Notes: generated by a model not told the origin, from the letters alone. Shown: positions 11,561-24,726, counted from the first letter of the stretch. The stretch: 64,000 nucleotides of DNA from Dendrobium chrysotoxum (GCA_019925795.1 CM034314.1:38929774-38993773), one strand, 5' to 3'. Made by a program: numbers and translations.

Positions 11561-13340
11561 CAACTCCAAAACCTCTTAAAGCCATATTTTCTTATAAATC
11601 TCAATATGGCTCATTTAAAATAACCATTGAAACATCTCCCAATGCATTCTAATTATCAATTGGGATAAATTGAATCATAATGTAGGCCTTGGTCAACCTT
11701 GGTTGACTAAGCTAACCATTATTAACCAAAGAGACCCTTAATCCATCAAACATGCATTTTGAACATCTACACTTCCTTTATGCATGGGAGTTCGTCCAAA
11801 AATTTTAAGATATCATTTGGAAATCAAACAGCCCAAATCCAAGACATGGTCAAATGTGGTTAACAAAATAAATCATAAATGAGTAAATAACCCCTTTAAG
11901 GGTCAAACTTGCCTTCCATATAAGGAGACTTCGCCATTGCATGGGACCACCTCCATTGGATCCAAAATGTCATTTTGAATTGAATGAGATTAAATACAAC
12001 CCTTGGTCAAACCTAGTTGACAAAGTCAACCTAGTTTTACCAATTAACCCAATGCTTAAATCCAATCCAAATCCAATGCTTTAGGCATCACCAAACTAAT
12101 TTAAACCCTTAGGATGGCCGATTAAGTACCTAGGAATCATAAATAGAGAACCCAACCCATAGGCCCACTTGGGCAAGCTATATGACTCAACAGAAGTTGT
12201 CAAGAGTGGTTTTCCTATAGCCATTTCTCAAACTAGATCAAATTAACCCAGATAAATGCTTGCATTGGGTCCCGTAGGAGTCCTCCCACCTACCCTACGT
12301 GGCCAACCTCATGGGCTCACTTGGGCTACGAGTTAGGCTAACCAAAAATGTCAAAAATCACCTTGCCTAAGCCAATTTTTAACAGCCAAATTAACCCATG
12401 TATCATATAGCCCTAAGTCCCATACATCTACCATGGTCAACACAGCCCCCAAACAAACCTGGGTTGGATGTTAGGCTACCTTAAGTGATCTGGAATGGCC
12501 ATTCTAAAGCCACATCATCAACCTAGCCCCAAGACTAACCTTGGTTGGAAGTGGAGCTAGCCAATGTGGTTAGGACCACATCAGTAAATTCAGTGTAACT
12601 AGACCCAATTGACCTATGTATTAGGTTTAAAAACTTTCCAGACACCATTCCACATAAGAACACCCCTTGTGGTGGTTAGATCATAATGAAAAGGTAAAAC
12701 TAACCCTAAGTAGTCCCCCCTTCACATGAGCCAAATCATGTCCTCCCTCAGCTTGAGTTCAACACCATCTAGCTGATAGAATATTCATTGTTGAACCACT
12801 CCACTCGGTAGCCATCCAAGGTTTGAATAGGCCAAAATAGCATAGAGCCTCTAATTCCCTCCTCTCATTTTGAAAAGCTTCCCCAGAGCCACATGAGACT
12901 TCCCTAAGCTCCTCAAGCTCTCTCGTGGATTCCTTTAATGATTTCAAGTTAGATTCGACAAATTTTCACCGCCCATGCTTAAAGTCTTACCTCCACTACT
13001 CCTCCGATCATGCTTCCTTGAGAAGAAACCATCCTTAGCATCAGATGAATATGCCTAAATTCTAGCTTAGGTATTTGGAGCATTCCTATGGTACAAGGCC
13101 ATACCTGAACTCCCTAGTCAGGCAGTTCGATTAAGTGTGAAGTGAACCTTTAAACTAACAAATTCTTACCCATGGATTCAATGTTCATGGTCTCATGAAT
13201 CACTTTGGGAAATTTTATGTCATTTCACCATTGGGATCATTCGTATACACCAAAATAACCCTATGGCTAAGAACATGTATTAGAGGTGGAGGATGAAAAC
13301 ATAGTCGTTGATCTCGAACAATGGCTCTGATTGAATCCCA
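11561..13340 (-). repeat. Dispersed repeat, possibly gypsy leader
   Basis: Patches resemble 44150-46620 in the same orientation: accacctccat with gtcaacctag near 11950 and 44170, aagtgtgaag(t/g)gaac near 13135 and 45700, and cctcac...cttga near 13530 and 46575. On the minus strand near 13322-13340 there is AATCAGAGCCATTG, a degraded tRNA-Met primer-site-like sequence. I infer the leader region of a minus-oriented gypsy-like element. The 62-codon minus frame at 12947-12759 is Glu/Leu-rich; I do not recognise it. Confidence 0.4.
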
Positions 13341-13583
13341 TGATCTAAGAGTGAATTATATCATAGCTGTTTGATTTATAATCAGATGACTATGGTTAAT
13401 ACCACATTTTTTATCATTAGTGCCAAAGATTAGTAGTCCAATCATCTGGTGCCGCTTGTATAGCATGGCTGACTATATAAATGGCATTTAAATAAATCAA
13501 AAAGTTAGCCTAAACTTTAAAAAAAGTATATCTCCTCACAGACTTGACCAAATAGGGTGTTCTTCAGACCATTAGAAAGGTCT
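13341..13583 (-). repeat. LTR-like fragment beside LINE 1
   Basis: It follows the primer-site-like sequence and starts tgatctaag. Its right part (aaactttaaa...tatctcctcac...cttgacc) resembles 46555-46600. It stops at the poly(A) end of LINE 1, which may have cut it. Confidence 0.35.
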
Positions 13584-13631
13584 TTTTTTTAAAGATGCAA
13601 TTTGCATTAGAGAATAAAGAGATACAAGAAA

Positions 13632-14998
13632 CTAAATAAAGTAATCGCAATCCTTCTTCACCAATTCGAACAAAGGAGAAGGAATGCAATTTTTAGAAAA
13701 GCTATCAAAAGAAAAACTACTCTCTAAAGCTATGGTAGCACAACAATCAGCTACCTTATTACAATTTCTAGAAATCAAATGGAAAATCACATTATTAAAC
13801 TCATTAAGGAAGATGATGTCTTCATTCCAATCTGCCAATTATTGCCGATTCGTCTTCTTCAAAGATTGATGAAGCAATTTGATCACACTGTAATTGTCTC
13901 CTTCTAAGATGACTCCCTTATATTTTAACATCCACCGTTGCAAATGATTTCTAACAAATAAAATAGCATGTAATTCAAGTGTAGCAATGTCCCAATGCAA
14001 TAACTTCTCGCCAAAAGCACAAAGGAACCAGCCCTTATGATCTCTTAAGATAGCTCCAATACCTGCATTATATGATTCCTTCAATGTAGCATCCACATTA
14101 ATCTTAATCCAATCTAGGGTAGGAGGATGCCTAGTGTCAGTAGACTCCCATCAGAGATCAGCATCCCAGTTTCCTAGAATTAGATTCTTCAACTGCTGAC
14201 TAATGGAGGTTAACACATTTGCAGCCAAAAAATTAACAGATGAGGTAGGAATCCCATGCTTTATTTGTTTTATTCTCTTCCATAAGTAATAAACTGCTGT
14301 ATAGTAGATTATAGCTATGTTACAGTTAGATATAGAAAATCTATCCAACTTTTTTATACAGTTTGGGTAGGAATGAAATATGGGAACTTGAAATCCCCAA
14401 TCTCTCAGCTTGTGCACAATCAGAATAAGCTAGCTACAGGAAACAGCCACATATTCTTGGTTTTCGTCAGCATTACAACCACAAGGACATCTACTTGAAT
14501 GCAGCAAATTCCTATAATTCAAAAAGGAGTTAGCTGGTAAAGCATTCTTATATAACTGCCACCAAAATAGCTCAACCTTAGGCAGCAATTTAAGTTTCCT
14601 GAAATTGTTCAACATATGGATCAAGTTGTCTTCTATTTCACCCAGCTTTCCTGATGCTTCCATCCAGGCATCAAACGAGAGTGCAGAAATTGATCTACCT
14701 AAATGCTGTTTAATAAGTTTAATTCCATCGTCCATCAATTCAGGGAATACTTTATTGATTTGATAACTGAGATCAAATCCTCATAAAAATAATTATGCAT
14801 ATCCTCATACTTCTAGCTCCCTTCTTCAGAAATGAACTTGTGAACCGAGTCATTTTTTAGCTCTTGACAATTAACAAAAGTAGTCCATTTGTTAATGGGT
14901 TTGTCAAAGGTCCAAGTATCATTCATAATACTCACTTTGATACCATTTATTAACTTCCATCTAACAATGCCTTTTAAATATTTAGCTCCATCTAGCAA
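13632..14998 (-). pseudogene. LINE 1 C-terminal region with RNase H
   Basis: The part at 14738-14430 matches the zinc-knuckle-like region after the RT of plant LINEs (LLPKVELFWWQLYKNALPAN, then CPCGCNADE). RNase H at 14096-13839 starts VDATLKES-like with GAILRDHKG, ATLELHAI and EGDNYSVI, so the Asp, Glu and Asp positions remain. It continues after a stop at 13838-13632 with NKVADCCATIALES. In plant LINEs this domain degrades RNA in RNA-DNA hybrids. Confidence 0.85.
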
Positions 14999-15040
14999 AA
15001 TCTTCCAAGCAAGGGAATTACCTCTTCTAATCCTACCATT

Positions 15041-16967
15041 CTAAACATCACCACCATATTTTGAAATGATAGAATGGTTACATAAAGAATAAGGATTTTG
15101 GATGAATCTCCAAGTAATTCCTGACCTTAAGGGTCCCACCTTAGTAACCGAAGAATGAAGTCCCAAGCCACCAAGAAACTTTGGTTTACATAAATCTTCC
15201 CAAGAAACAGAGTGTAAACCTCTCTTATCCTTATCTTTATGCCATAAGAAGTCTCTACATAATCTATCCAGCTCATTCAAAATCCCTTTAGGGACCAAAG
15301 ATTGCGTTGATAAGAAGATAGCTAGAGAAAGAAATGAACTTTTAATTAGAAGAACCCTATCTGCCAATGATAGACATCTGCTCCCCCATGCATTTAACCT
15401 TTCCAAAGCATGGTCTAGGAGAAATTTGAAATCAGAATTAACAAGTCTTCTCAAAGACATCTTCACACCCAAGTAATGCATTTCTTTCACTATCTTATAA
15501 CCAAACTTTCTAGCAATTTTATTCCTGCATATTTTCTTCACAGACTTCCCAAATAAGATTTGAGATTTGATGTTATTTACTTTTTGACCCGTCCATCCAC
15601 AAAAATCTTTCAAAATTTTCTTCAAAGAAAAGGCTGATCATGGTGGCATTTGAAGAAACCAAAACATTATCGACATATAGTAAATGTGTAATTCTATCAG
15701 AGTTTAAGGAAACTTTGATGCCCAACTCAAGACCCCTTTGATAAATGGCATTGGAAAGCAATTGGGAGAAAAGAATATACAAATAAGGGGATAAAGGGCA
15801 TCCTTGCCTAAATCCACATTTAACATCAATCCATCCTTCTCTTCTACCATTAATAAGAATTAAAAATTTAACCTTTTGAACACACTCCATAAAAAGTATT
15901 ACAAGTCTTGGAGGAAAATCGAACCAGTCCAAAGCTTTAGCAAGAGTTGGCCAACTCATGTTGTCATAAGCTTGCTCCATATCCACTTTAACTGCTATAA
16001 GTCCCTTCTTGCAATTTGAGAATCTGAATTTGTTGAATACTTCTTGAGCCAATAAACAGTGATCCGACATAGATCTTCCTGGAACAAAAGTAATTTGGCC
16101 TTCAGTAATTAATTTGGGTAGACATAGCTTCAGCCGATTGATGATCATTCTAGCCACCACCTTATATATTGATTGACACAAGCTAATTGGTCGAAAATGT
16201 GATGGTTCCAATGGGTTCTTCGCTTTTGGGATCAACACAATCAACGTATCCTTCCAATCAGGATACATCTTTCCCCAAGTAAAAAATTTGTTTACTGCTC
16301 TCCAAAATTCATCTTCAATTATACTCCAATAGTACTTGATAAAAGAAGCTATTATGCCATCTAAACCAAGAGACTTATTATTACCCAAACTATTCACAGC
16401 ATCTAGCATTTCCTCTTGGTTGAATTCAGCATTCAGAATCTTCCAAGCAGCAATATCAATCCTTAATTGACTCCCAACCTCTGGCTAACCCGAAAGGCAA
16501 CACTCCCTATGCTTCCATTTTTGATTGAAGAAATTACAAAAAGTTGCCTCAATTTTATCTTGATCAACCACAAGACCCTGCACATCATTATTTATTTTGT
16601 TAATTTGCTTTCCATTTCTCCTGGCTGAAGCATAATCACGAAAAAACTTGGAATTAGTATCACCTTCTTGTATCCATCTAGTCTTAGCTCTCTGATTCCA
16701 CCAAGTAGTAAGTCGGGCTAACGTGACATTGAGCTCATGCACCTTCCTCCTTAACATCCGCAAATCCTGATGGTTGAGACCCTCTTCACAACTTTCTTTA
16801 GTTTGCAAAACCATAATATCATTCTTCAAAGTATCCTTCAACATAGATAGATCTTTTGACTTGTTCTTGTTCCAATAATACAATGCTTTGAGGGATCTAT
16901 TCAGCTTTCTTCTAAGGATTTTAGCATCATTACCGAAATCTTTCCTTCTCCAAGCTTTAAGTACCAC
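15041..16967 (-). pseudogene. LINE 1 reverse transcriptase
   Basis: The best preserved coding part of the window. 16967-16485 is the region before the RT (TRWIQEGDTNSKFF). The RT fingers and palm at 16409-15573 are open for 278 codons, with GLDGI, FRPISLCQSIYKVVARMI, VKVDMEQAYD, GFRQGCPLSPYLYILFSQLL and the catalytic box LYVDN. The second Asp of the usual YxDD is Asn, which should abolish polymerisation. A one-base frame change near 15600 leads into the thumb-like part at 15625-15041 (HYLGV, LSLADRVLLIKS). Confidence 0.93.
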
Positions 16968-17039
16968 ATTCCAAGCAGCAGGGTAGGATCTCCATACATC
17001 TCAAATCTAATGTATTTCTGATGTGTCCTCATGTTTTGA

Positions 17040-17742
17040 TTAATTTTGAAAGCAATTGGAGAGTGATCAGAAGCTACTCTTGCCAAATGACTGATCAAAG
17101 CAAATGGGACTTATTGAAGAGCAGCAGAGTTCAACAAGAAGCGATCCAACCTTTGCGAAATCCTGGAATTGCCATCCTTATTACAGCACTAAGTGAATCT
17201 TGGTCTGATAATACCTGCATCATGCAAATCATTGTTAGCTAAAAAAGCTTTCATCTCTTGTGGGCCTTGGGAAAATGTAAACCTCTTTCCCCCTCTTTTA
17301 TCTTCCTTGCACAAAATGCAATTAAAATCCCCTCCCCTACAATAGAAGGAACATCCCCTTCCAACACCTTATCAAGACTTTCCCAAAAGCTCCTTCTAGC
17401 CCACACTTCTTTGTTCCCATAAACCGTTGCCACATTCCAACATCCCTTAAGAGGGAATTGGAAGCACCCAAAAAAACCTGAGAAGAATCTAAAATCACCT
17501 TAGAACTCTCTCCGACCTCTTCCACATAATAAGAATACCCCCAGAAGTACCAATGGCCAGATGATGATAAAATCCCAATCCTCCCCAATGATTCTATTAA
17601 TATCATTCCTATCCAAACTAGACAGTTTCGTCTCCACCAACCCAATAAAAAACACCTCATTGTCCCTCACCAACTCCCTAAGATAAAGGGAAGACTCTCT
17701 TTTTCCAACTCTTCTATAATTCCAAAATAAGAAAGAAGACAT
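17040..17742 (-). pseudogene. LINE 1 APE-type endonuclease
   Basis: The start is the ATG at 17742-17740, read as MSSFLFWNYRRVGK, followed by VFFIGLVETKLSS, the Glu-containing metal site of this nuclease family. A later part reads VATVYGNKEVWARRSFWESL and then the GDFN region in another frame. The last motif, VASDHSPIAFKI near 17060, is the SDH motif. At least two frameshifts separate these parts. In active LINEs the domain nicks target DNA to prime reverse transcription. Confidence 0.85.
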
Positions 17743-18428
17743 TATGAACCCAATGGGGAATGGCCCCCAGCACTAAGAGATCCTCCACCGTTTCCTCTCC
17801 TTCTCCTTGGGAAATCATCAATGAGCCGTAAGGATTTGATTTCTTTGGCAAGCTTAATTTTACTTTTATTAGCAGTAGATTCCAAAACACCATTTGAAGG
17901 AGATACCAATTTTTCAGATGGCACATCCCTCCTCATCTAAACTTCTGGTGAGACCTGCTCATGAACTTCTTCATCAATGGTAGCACATCCATCCATTGGA
18001 ATCCTCTCTATCACCAACTGGTTAGCAAGACTTACAAGAGATATAGGTACAGAATTCATGATATTGGCTGATTAAAAAATAGCAGATTCCTTAGCCTGAT
18101 TGGTATGGCAATCAGAATTTTGATTTACATATTCAATGATCTCTCCTTCTTCCTCCATATTTTCCATAAGCAAATTAAATTTGTTTACCATTTCCATATC
18201 AGTCACCACCTTATCAACCTCCCCAACCTCTTCAGTGTGAGTAACATTGGTCTTGCCATTGTCTGCAGCATCCACCCGGGAAGGAACTTCTTGTTTATCA
18301 TTCATGTTGAAATCTTTGCTTTGGATAAACTTCCTGTTCCTATTTTGAAACTTCACATGGGTCCAAGGCCTATATTCAGATTTCTCTGCATTACTTTTGG
18401 TCACACCGACTTTGCTAAATTCAATCAC
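17742..18428 (-). pseudogene. LINE 1 ORF1 (gag-like), 5'-truncated
   Basis: Two open pieces in one frame (18428-18072 and 17936-17742) are separated by stops. The N-terminal piece has EYRPWTHVKFQNRNRKF, a kind of sequence seen in ORF1 proteins of plant LINEs; acidic and basic tracts follow. It ends TAATG, where the ORF1 stop TAA and the ORF2 start ATG share one base. The zinc-knuckle or RRM part expected upstream is missing. Confidence 0.7.
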
Positions 18429-18430
18429 TA

Positions 18431-19571
18431 ATCATAATTTAGGCAATATTTTGAAATTCAAAATTTATACTAATAGTATCATATGATATGCATTAGAATG
18501 TATGATATAACCAAATCTTTCCTAAATTAATCATAAAATTAGGGGATAGAATTTAGCTAAATTAATCCAATCAGATCATACAATATAATTGGACCAATTG
18601 TACTATATGACTCGATCTTTGCATGGGATGATAATTATTTGCCACCAATCATACGAGATGATAATTTAATTTAATGAAACTAATTATACTGGACTATGCT
18701 TCATATCATATTGGACAATCATCTAACATACGTCAGCTGATCGTACAACACCTGATTCTTCTTACAGTATTAATAGGGCTATTTGAACTAATTATATGGT
18801 TCCATCAAGGATTATATTATACAAATAGTGTCGACATAATTGAAATTTTTGGGCTTTTTGTGAGGCCTTATATTTAAGCTCTCTTACTAGACTTCTTTCA
18901 AGTCTTTGGTTGTGGGGTTTTCTAGAGAGGGAGAGCTTTGAGAAGAGATCTTGAAGGGCTTTGGGAAGGAGAAAGGAGAGTTTATGTGTGAGGGAGAAGA
19001 AGTGTGAGGGGTTTTTACATCGTTGCTTTGCGCAAACTTCCACCTTATTTCGTCTGAGTGTCTTTCTTGGTTTCTCAGGGGGCTCTAGGAAGAAGATCGT
19101 CAGCGTGAAGACTGTCGAGGTTCTCTGCCTTCACCTGGCTGGTCAAAAAGGATTTTTTGGTTCTCTACCTTCACTTGGAGGGTGAAAAAGGATTTTTGGG
19201 TGCTCTGCCTTCACTACTTGAAGAGGAGGACTTCAAGGAGTGGACGTAGGTCATTGTTTGACCGAACCATAATTAAATTCTTGTTTGTTCATTCTGGGTT
19301 TTAGTTTCTACAATTTACTTGTATATGCTTTAATTTTTTCGAAAGTGCATGTTGAAAGTTGTCTGTTTGATGATACACCATAGTTATAAATCCTATTTCA
19401 TTAATCCGCTTTCACATCGGGTGAAAATATTCTTTATTTTGAAATTATTAAAAAATAACAAAAATTGTTTTTTTTATGCTAAAGTTTATTTTTAAATAAC
19501 CTATTCATCCCCCATCTTGGTGTGCCTAGGGATTGTTTATCGAGGCTTAACTTCCTACATATCTAGTTTCA
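18431..19571 (+). repeat. Element 2 5' LTR, 5' end missing
   Basis: It ends at 19571, two bases before the primer-binding site. From about 18780 it matches the 3' LTR (26990-27213 and 38982-39730). The first part (18431-18780) resembles inner U3 of element 3 (near 27665), so roughly 450 bp of U3 are missing at the left, where LINE 1 abuts. Its transcribed part carries hairpin modules (19090-19200), and tatttaagctctct near 18872 is TATA-like. Confidence 0.8.
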
Positions 19572-19573
19572 AT

Positions 19574-19585
19574 TGGTATCAGAGC
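19574..19585 (+). other. Primer-binding site, element 2
   Basis: TGGTATCAGAGC, complementary to the 3' end of initiator tRNA-Met, two bases after the LTR. Confidence 0.93.
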
Positions 19586-19630
19586 AATTCTCACTAGTAG
19601 CATTTTAGAAAACTTTGAGAGAAATGACTC

Positions 19631-21422
19631 ATGGCACATTTTGGGAATACAAATACTACAGAGGGTTATTTTATAACTCACCCAGCTTTATTTGACAACA
19701 TACCATCTTATTTTTAAAAAAATTTGCATGTCCTCTTTCATACACTCTATTAATTTTCGCATGTGGCTTTTAGTATAAGAAGGTTATTCTACACCCTTTC
19801 ATTTTGTTAATGGTCTTGAAACTGAAGTACCATTTAATGAATAGAGCAATTATAATAGGGACATAGCTCTATTAAGTGCAAAAAATTTTAACAGGTTTTT
19901 CTGTGGTCTTAAGTCTGAAATTACATGAGAATTTCTACCTATACCACTGTCTAGGACATTTGGGATAAACTATGTATTACATATGAAGATACTTGTGAGG
20001 TTATACAATCTAGGTTGAACATCTTTTTGAACGATTATGAACTTTTTTGCCTGAAACCTAATGAAACCATGTCGGACATGTACACTAGGTTTACTAAAAT
20101 AGTGACATCCCTGCTTGCCTTAGGTAGAGAGCTTTCAAATTCTAAAAAAGTTAACAATATTCTTCATTATCTTCCTAGTAATTATAATGTCAAGGTTACT
20201 TCCATTTGTAAATAAATAGATCTTAATTTTTATTCTATCGATAACTTGCTAGGCTCACTTATTGCCTATAAGGTGTGTGACAGAGATTGCAGGATGCAGG
20301 AGATAATAGAATGGATAAAGTGGTGGCACTGAAAGCAAATAAATCATAAAGTGATAGCTCTAAATATGAGTAAGATGATGACATAGCTCTGACGACATCT
20401 TTTTAATAAAAGCATCATCAGCAGAGGAACTAAGGTAAACCAAATAAAATTTTCTAAGCATCTTTTGATACCATTTGCTTTGAATGCAAGAAACTAGGCC
20501 ACTTGAGAATAGATTAACATAATCTAAAGGCTTACTAAATCAAGGAGAAGGGTGACGAGAAGACTAAAGTCAAAAATATGAAGCAAAGGATATAAAAGGC
20601 ATTTTGGGCAGACTCTGCTTCAGACTCATCAAAATCGAAAGTGGAGGAGGTAACCAATCTGTGCTAAATGGAAGGTAATAGTCTTAATCATTCTGATTAA
20701 TAGGAGGTAATGATGAATTATTTAAAGTTTTAAAAAAAATTCATGATGCATAAAGAAAGTTTAAGAAAATGTATTCTAGTTTAAATTCTGACTTTTCAAC
20801 TTTGCAAAAAAAGTATTACACCCTTAGAGTAAAACATTCTGCATTAGATAAAGAGCATATGTCTTTACCAATGAGTATGATGTATCAAATAAGAAGCATG
20901 TTGACCTTACTAATTCACATGAATCCTTAAAATCAATGCATCTTGAGTTAAAAGATTTATACAAATAATTAGAAGCTTTTGCAAGTGAACTAGATCGTAA
21001 TGAACATGCATTAAAATTGGAAGTTAAAAGCTTTGAAAGTGCAAATGAGTTTCAAAAAGCAAAAATCTATCCACTTCAACATAAACAACCACCACCTACA
21101 TTGACATAATGGTATAACACCGCATCACTGCTTACATTATATACCCCTAGGAAGAGGTACTACACCCCACCTAGATTAGTGAATCCTTTCCCAAGTATTA
21201 GGTGCTATTATTATGGCTTGCTAGGTCATATGGCCCACACTTGCATAATACACCAAAGGACACATTTAGTATGGAGGCCTAAATCACCTGCATCACAGCA
21301 TAACATGCATGCAAGTCATTCATCAAATCCTAAGTTGGAACACAAACTCTCTTGGGATCCCAAATCTAATCACTAATTGAATTTATAGGAGTGCTCTCAC
21401 AAACGGCCTAGTGAGAGCATCT
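19631..21422 (+). pseudogene. Copia gag, element 2
   Basis: It starts MAHFGNTNT, like MANFGN in the other copies. A clear part at 19990-20215 reads SRLNIFLNDYELF...MYTRFTKIVTSL. The zinc knuckle near 20481 reads CFECKKLGHLRID and so keeps both first Cys residues and the His, unlike elements 1, 3 and 4; the last Cys is lost. A second Cys box (RCYYYGLLGHMAHTC) lies at about 21197-21245. There are many stops. Confidence 0.8.
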
Positions 21423-21640
21423 GGTATATGGATAGCGAATGCTCGAGGAACATGACTGGAGATATAAAACAGTTCATCTTGCTAGTGGCCAGGGTAGGAG
21501 GAAAACTTACACTTGGAGACAACACCACTAGGAAAGTCTTAGGTTTAGGGATGATTGGTAATTCAAAGAATTTAATTATTGAAAATGTTTTACTAGAACA
21601 TGGCCTAAAACATAACTTGCTTAGTATAAGTTAATTGTTT
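21423..21640 (+). pseudogene. Copia aspartic protease, element 2
   Basis: The active-site block is WYMDSECSRNMTGD; Gly of the triad is Glu, as in element 3. GGKLTLGDNTTRKVLGLGMIG and HGLKHNLLSIS follow, in one open frame of 68 codons (21428-21634). Confidence 0.85.
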
Positions 21641-21789
21641 GATAAAGGTTTTGATATTAAATTCTTATCTACTAGCTGTGTGATAAGTTTAAATGGAAAT
21701 ATTATTTTAGAAGGAAAGATAATTTATAATGTTAGCATGCTTGACTTGAACTGTATTGAGTATACTAGTTCTTTATGTTTAAAAACTAT

Positions 21790-22640
21790 TATTGATGAAT
21801 TCTGACTATGGCATAGTAGACTATGCCATGCAAGCATTAAAACAATTAGAAAGATAACCCAAAAAGACCTAGTTTGAGGTTTATCCAAACTAGAATTCTT
21901 TAAAGACCCCCTTTTTGATGTCTGCCAATTAGGAAAGTAAACTAAAACTTCATTTAACTCAATCAAGGACATCACCATCTATAGCCCGAATAGCACTGCC
22001 AATTAAGGTGGGAAAATATATTAATATGTGATTGTTGATAATTACATGAGATTTACTTTGATTAGATTTTTATCACATAAAAATGATTCATTCGAGCAAT
22101 TTAGGGCATTCTCCATATGGATTCAGAAGAAATTATGTTGTAAATATTCAAATACCCATTGTGATCATGGTGGAGAATTTAAAAATGATAAGTTTGAATC
22201 ATTTTATATGGAGCTAGTAATAGAACATAATTTTTTATCTCCTAGAACCCCTGAGAAGAATGGAGTTGTTGACAGTAAGAATAGAACCTTGGTAGAAGCT
22301 ACTAAAGCCATGCTAGTTGAGTATTCATTCCTAAATATTTCTAGGCTAAAATAGAGAATACTTCTTACTATGTTCTTAATAGGGTTAATGTCAAATCCAA
22401 ACTCAATAAGAGATGCTATAAATTATTTAAAGGTCAGACACCCAATCTCTATCATCTTCATGTTTTTTATTGTAAGGTGTTTATTCTAAAGAATGGAAAA
22501 TCTCCATTAGAAAAATTTGATCCTAAATCTGATGAAGGAGTTTTCCTAGGATATTCATCCATTTGTAAATCCTGTAGAGTTTGCAATATGAGGACATTAA
22601 TGGTAGAGGAGACCACCCATATAATATTTGATGAATTTGA
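21790..22640 (+). pseudogene. Copia integrase, element 2
   Basis: The zinc region reads LWHSRLCHASI; of CxxC only the second Cys remains (LFDVCQ). In the core IVDNYMRFT and CDHGGEF keep the Asp positions, but the usual VERKN is VDSKN, so the catalytic Glu is lost. The C-terminal block MVEETTHIIFDEFD ends near 22640. Frameshifts occur throughout. Confidence 0.85.
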
Positions 22641-24321
22641 TTGATCTATTGAGCCTAGGTTAGAAGAAGAAGTGGTTGAAGTCATCCAAAGAGTAGAATC
22701 TATTAACCTAGAAAATATAGTAGAGCATCAGGACCCTTTTCCTAGAGATTTGAGAAATTTATCAAGTCATTCTAAGGATCAGAGCTCATGTTAGGGGATC
22801 CATCTATAAGAGTAAGAACTAGGAATGGACTTAGAAATAAGGTTGGCCACTATGCTTTCATCTCTATGATAGAACCCTCAAACATAGATCAGCCTATCTG
22901 ATTAATTCTAGATCCTAGCCATGCAAGAAGAAATAAATTACTTTGTTAATAATGATGTTTAGGACTTGGTCAGAAAACATAAGGGCTAGATTATTGTTGA
23001 AACCAAGTGGGCTTCGAAAATAAGATGAATGACTATGGTATAGTAATTATTAATAAGGCTAGGTTGGTAGCGAAGGGGTATAATTAAATAGAAGGGATTA
23101 ACTTTGAAGAAACATTATCCCCTATAGCATGGTTAGAAGCCATTAGAGATTTGCTAGATTTTGCTTGCTCTAAAGGCTTTAAATTATATCATATGGATGT
23201 TAAGAGTGCCTTTCTGAATGGGAATATTAAGGAAGATGTCAATGTAGAAAAACCCAATGGATTTTAGAATTCATAATTTCTTAATTATGTGTTCAAATTA
23301 ATGAAGGCATTATATGGATTAAAGCAAGCACATAGAGCGTAGTATGAAAGACTTATTTCCTTCATCATCGTTCAAGTTTATGTGGATGATATATCATTTG
23401 GATCAACCAATAAAAATCTCATTGATGAATTATGAAAAATAATGAGTGAAGAATTAGAGATGAGTATGATGGGAGTTTACTTACTTTAATGGATTTAGTG
23501 TGAATAAAAGAGATGATGGAACTTTTCTTAACTAGGGAAAGTATATCAAGGAAATTTTGAAGAAATATGAAATGGAAAATGCTAAGGCAATAAATACACC
23601 TTTGAGCTCTACCATTCAATGAGATAAAGATCTAAGTGAAAATGTTGTAGATCAGAAAAAGTATATGGGGATTATAGGATCTCTTTTGTATTTGATTGTG
23701 AGCAGACTTATAAATTATGTTTAGTGTTTATCTTTGTGCTAGATTTCAAGCTGATCCAACCAGTAAGATATGATTATTGTTAAGAGAATTCTTAGATATC
23801 TTTTGAGAACCCAAAACATAGGAATTTGGTATCCTAGATAAACTTCTTACTTCAAAATCATATGATATTTTGATTCAGGCTTTGCAGGATGTAGGGTTCA
23901 TAAAAAATGTACCTTTGGAACCTGTCAATTCATAGGATAATATTTAGTCTCCTAGTCCAATAGAATATAAAATTTTATAACCCTATTTACCACTGAAGTG
24001 GAATATATAGATGTAGCAAGCTATGTTGCTCGTTTTATAGCTTAAGTAATAAATCCTTAACTATGGACTCCCTGTTGGCACTATTTTAATCATGTGTGAT
24101 GACACTAGTGCCATCTATACCTCAAAACATCCAATCCAGCACTCTCGAACTAGGTATATATATATTAGACACCATTTCATTAGAGATCATATAACCAAGG
24201 ACATATAGAACTATATATAGCTACTGAGAATCAATTGGCAGACATCTTTATGAAACCCATTGCCTATTATACCTTTAGCACCATGAGGACGAGACTAGCT
24301 GTTATAGACATTCATGCTTGA
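22641..24321 (+). pseudogene. Copia RT and RNase H, element 2
   Basis: MDVKSAFLNG near 23194 and VYVDDISFG near 23375 are RT motifs. Between WYERL-like sequence and the YVDD box, roughly 75-90 bp present in element 3 are missing. RNase H follows with HSRTRYIYIRHHFIRDHITK near 24140 and the family ending IDIHA before the stop at 24319-24321. Stops and frameshifts are dense. Confidence 0.85.
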
Positions 24322-24726
24322 TTCAGGATGAATTGAAAATTGAAAACATAAATTTTTTTGTGTATTTATATATAATTTATTTTGTGATTGTTCTTATTTG
24401 TTAATTATAATTGTGAGCCTTTTGTGTGAATTTTTTTATGAAGTTTTCCTAATCCTTACACACAAATTCAAAATTAACTCAAATTTTATTATACAATCCT
24501 ATATTACACTGTGTGATCTTCATAAAATATTGCATCAGTGCTCATAGCACATCTAATAGTTTTGATTGATCAATTATTGGTTATTATATTGTACAAACAT
24601 ACCATTCATGTGGCACCAGCTATTAGACAAATTAAATTTGGCTGATATGATATTTAATATTGTATCGTACTATACGAACACCTGTTCATACTATATGATA
24701 AAACAAGTCAATGATCATTCTGGCTA

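Larger units (their letters stand above)
13584..18430 (-). mobile_element. LINE 1, 5'-truncated non-LTR retrotransposon
   Basis: Minus-strand order: ORF1 fragment, endonuclease, reverse transcriptase, zinc-knuckle-like region, RNase H, then a short poly(A) run, seen as eight T bases on the plus strand near 13585-13594. The element is degraded but readable over about 4.8 kb. Its 5' end near 18430 abuts the broken 5' LTR of element 2, so either insertion into that LTR or a later deletion joined them. I could not find a clear target-site duplication. Confidence 0.9.

Noticed and set aside
13584..18430. Target-site duplication of LINE 1
   Set aside because: I compared the sequence beside the poly(A) end with that at 18431 onward and found no convincing match.
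18105..18431. 108-codon plus-strand frame
   Set aside because: It is the reverse shadow of the LINE 1 ORF1 fragment, which has the recognisable PWTHVKF block on the minus strand.
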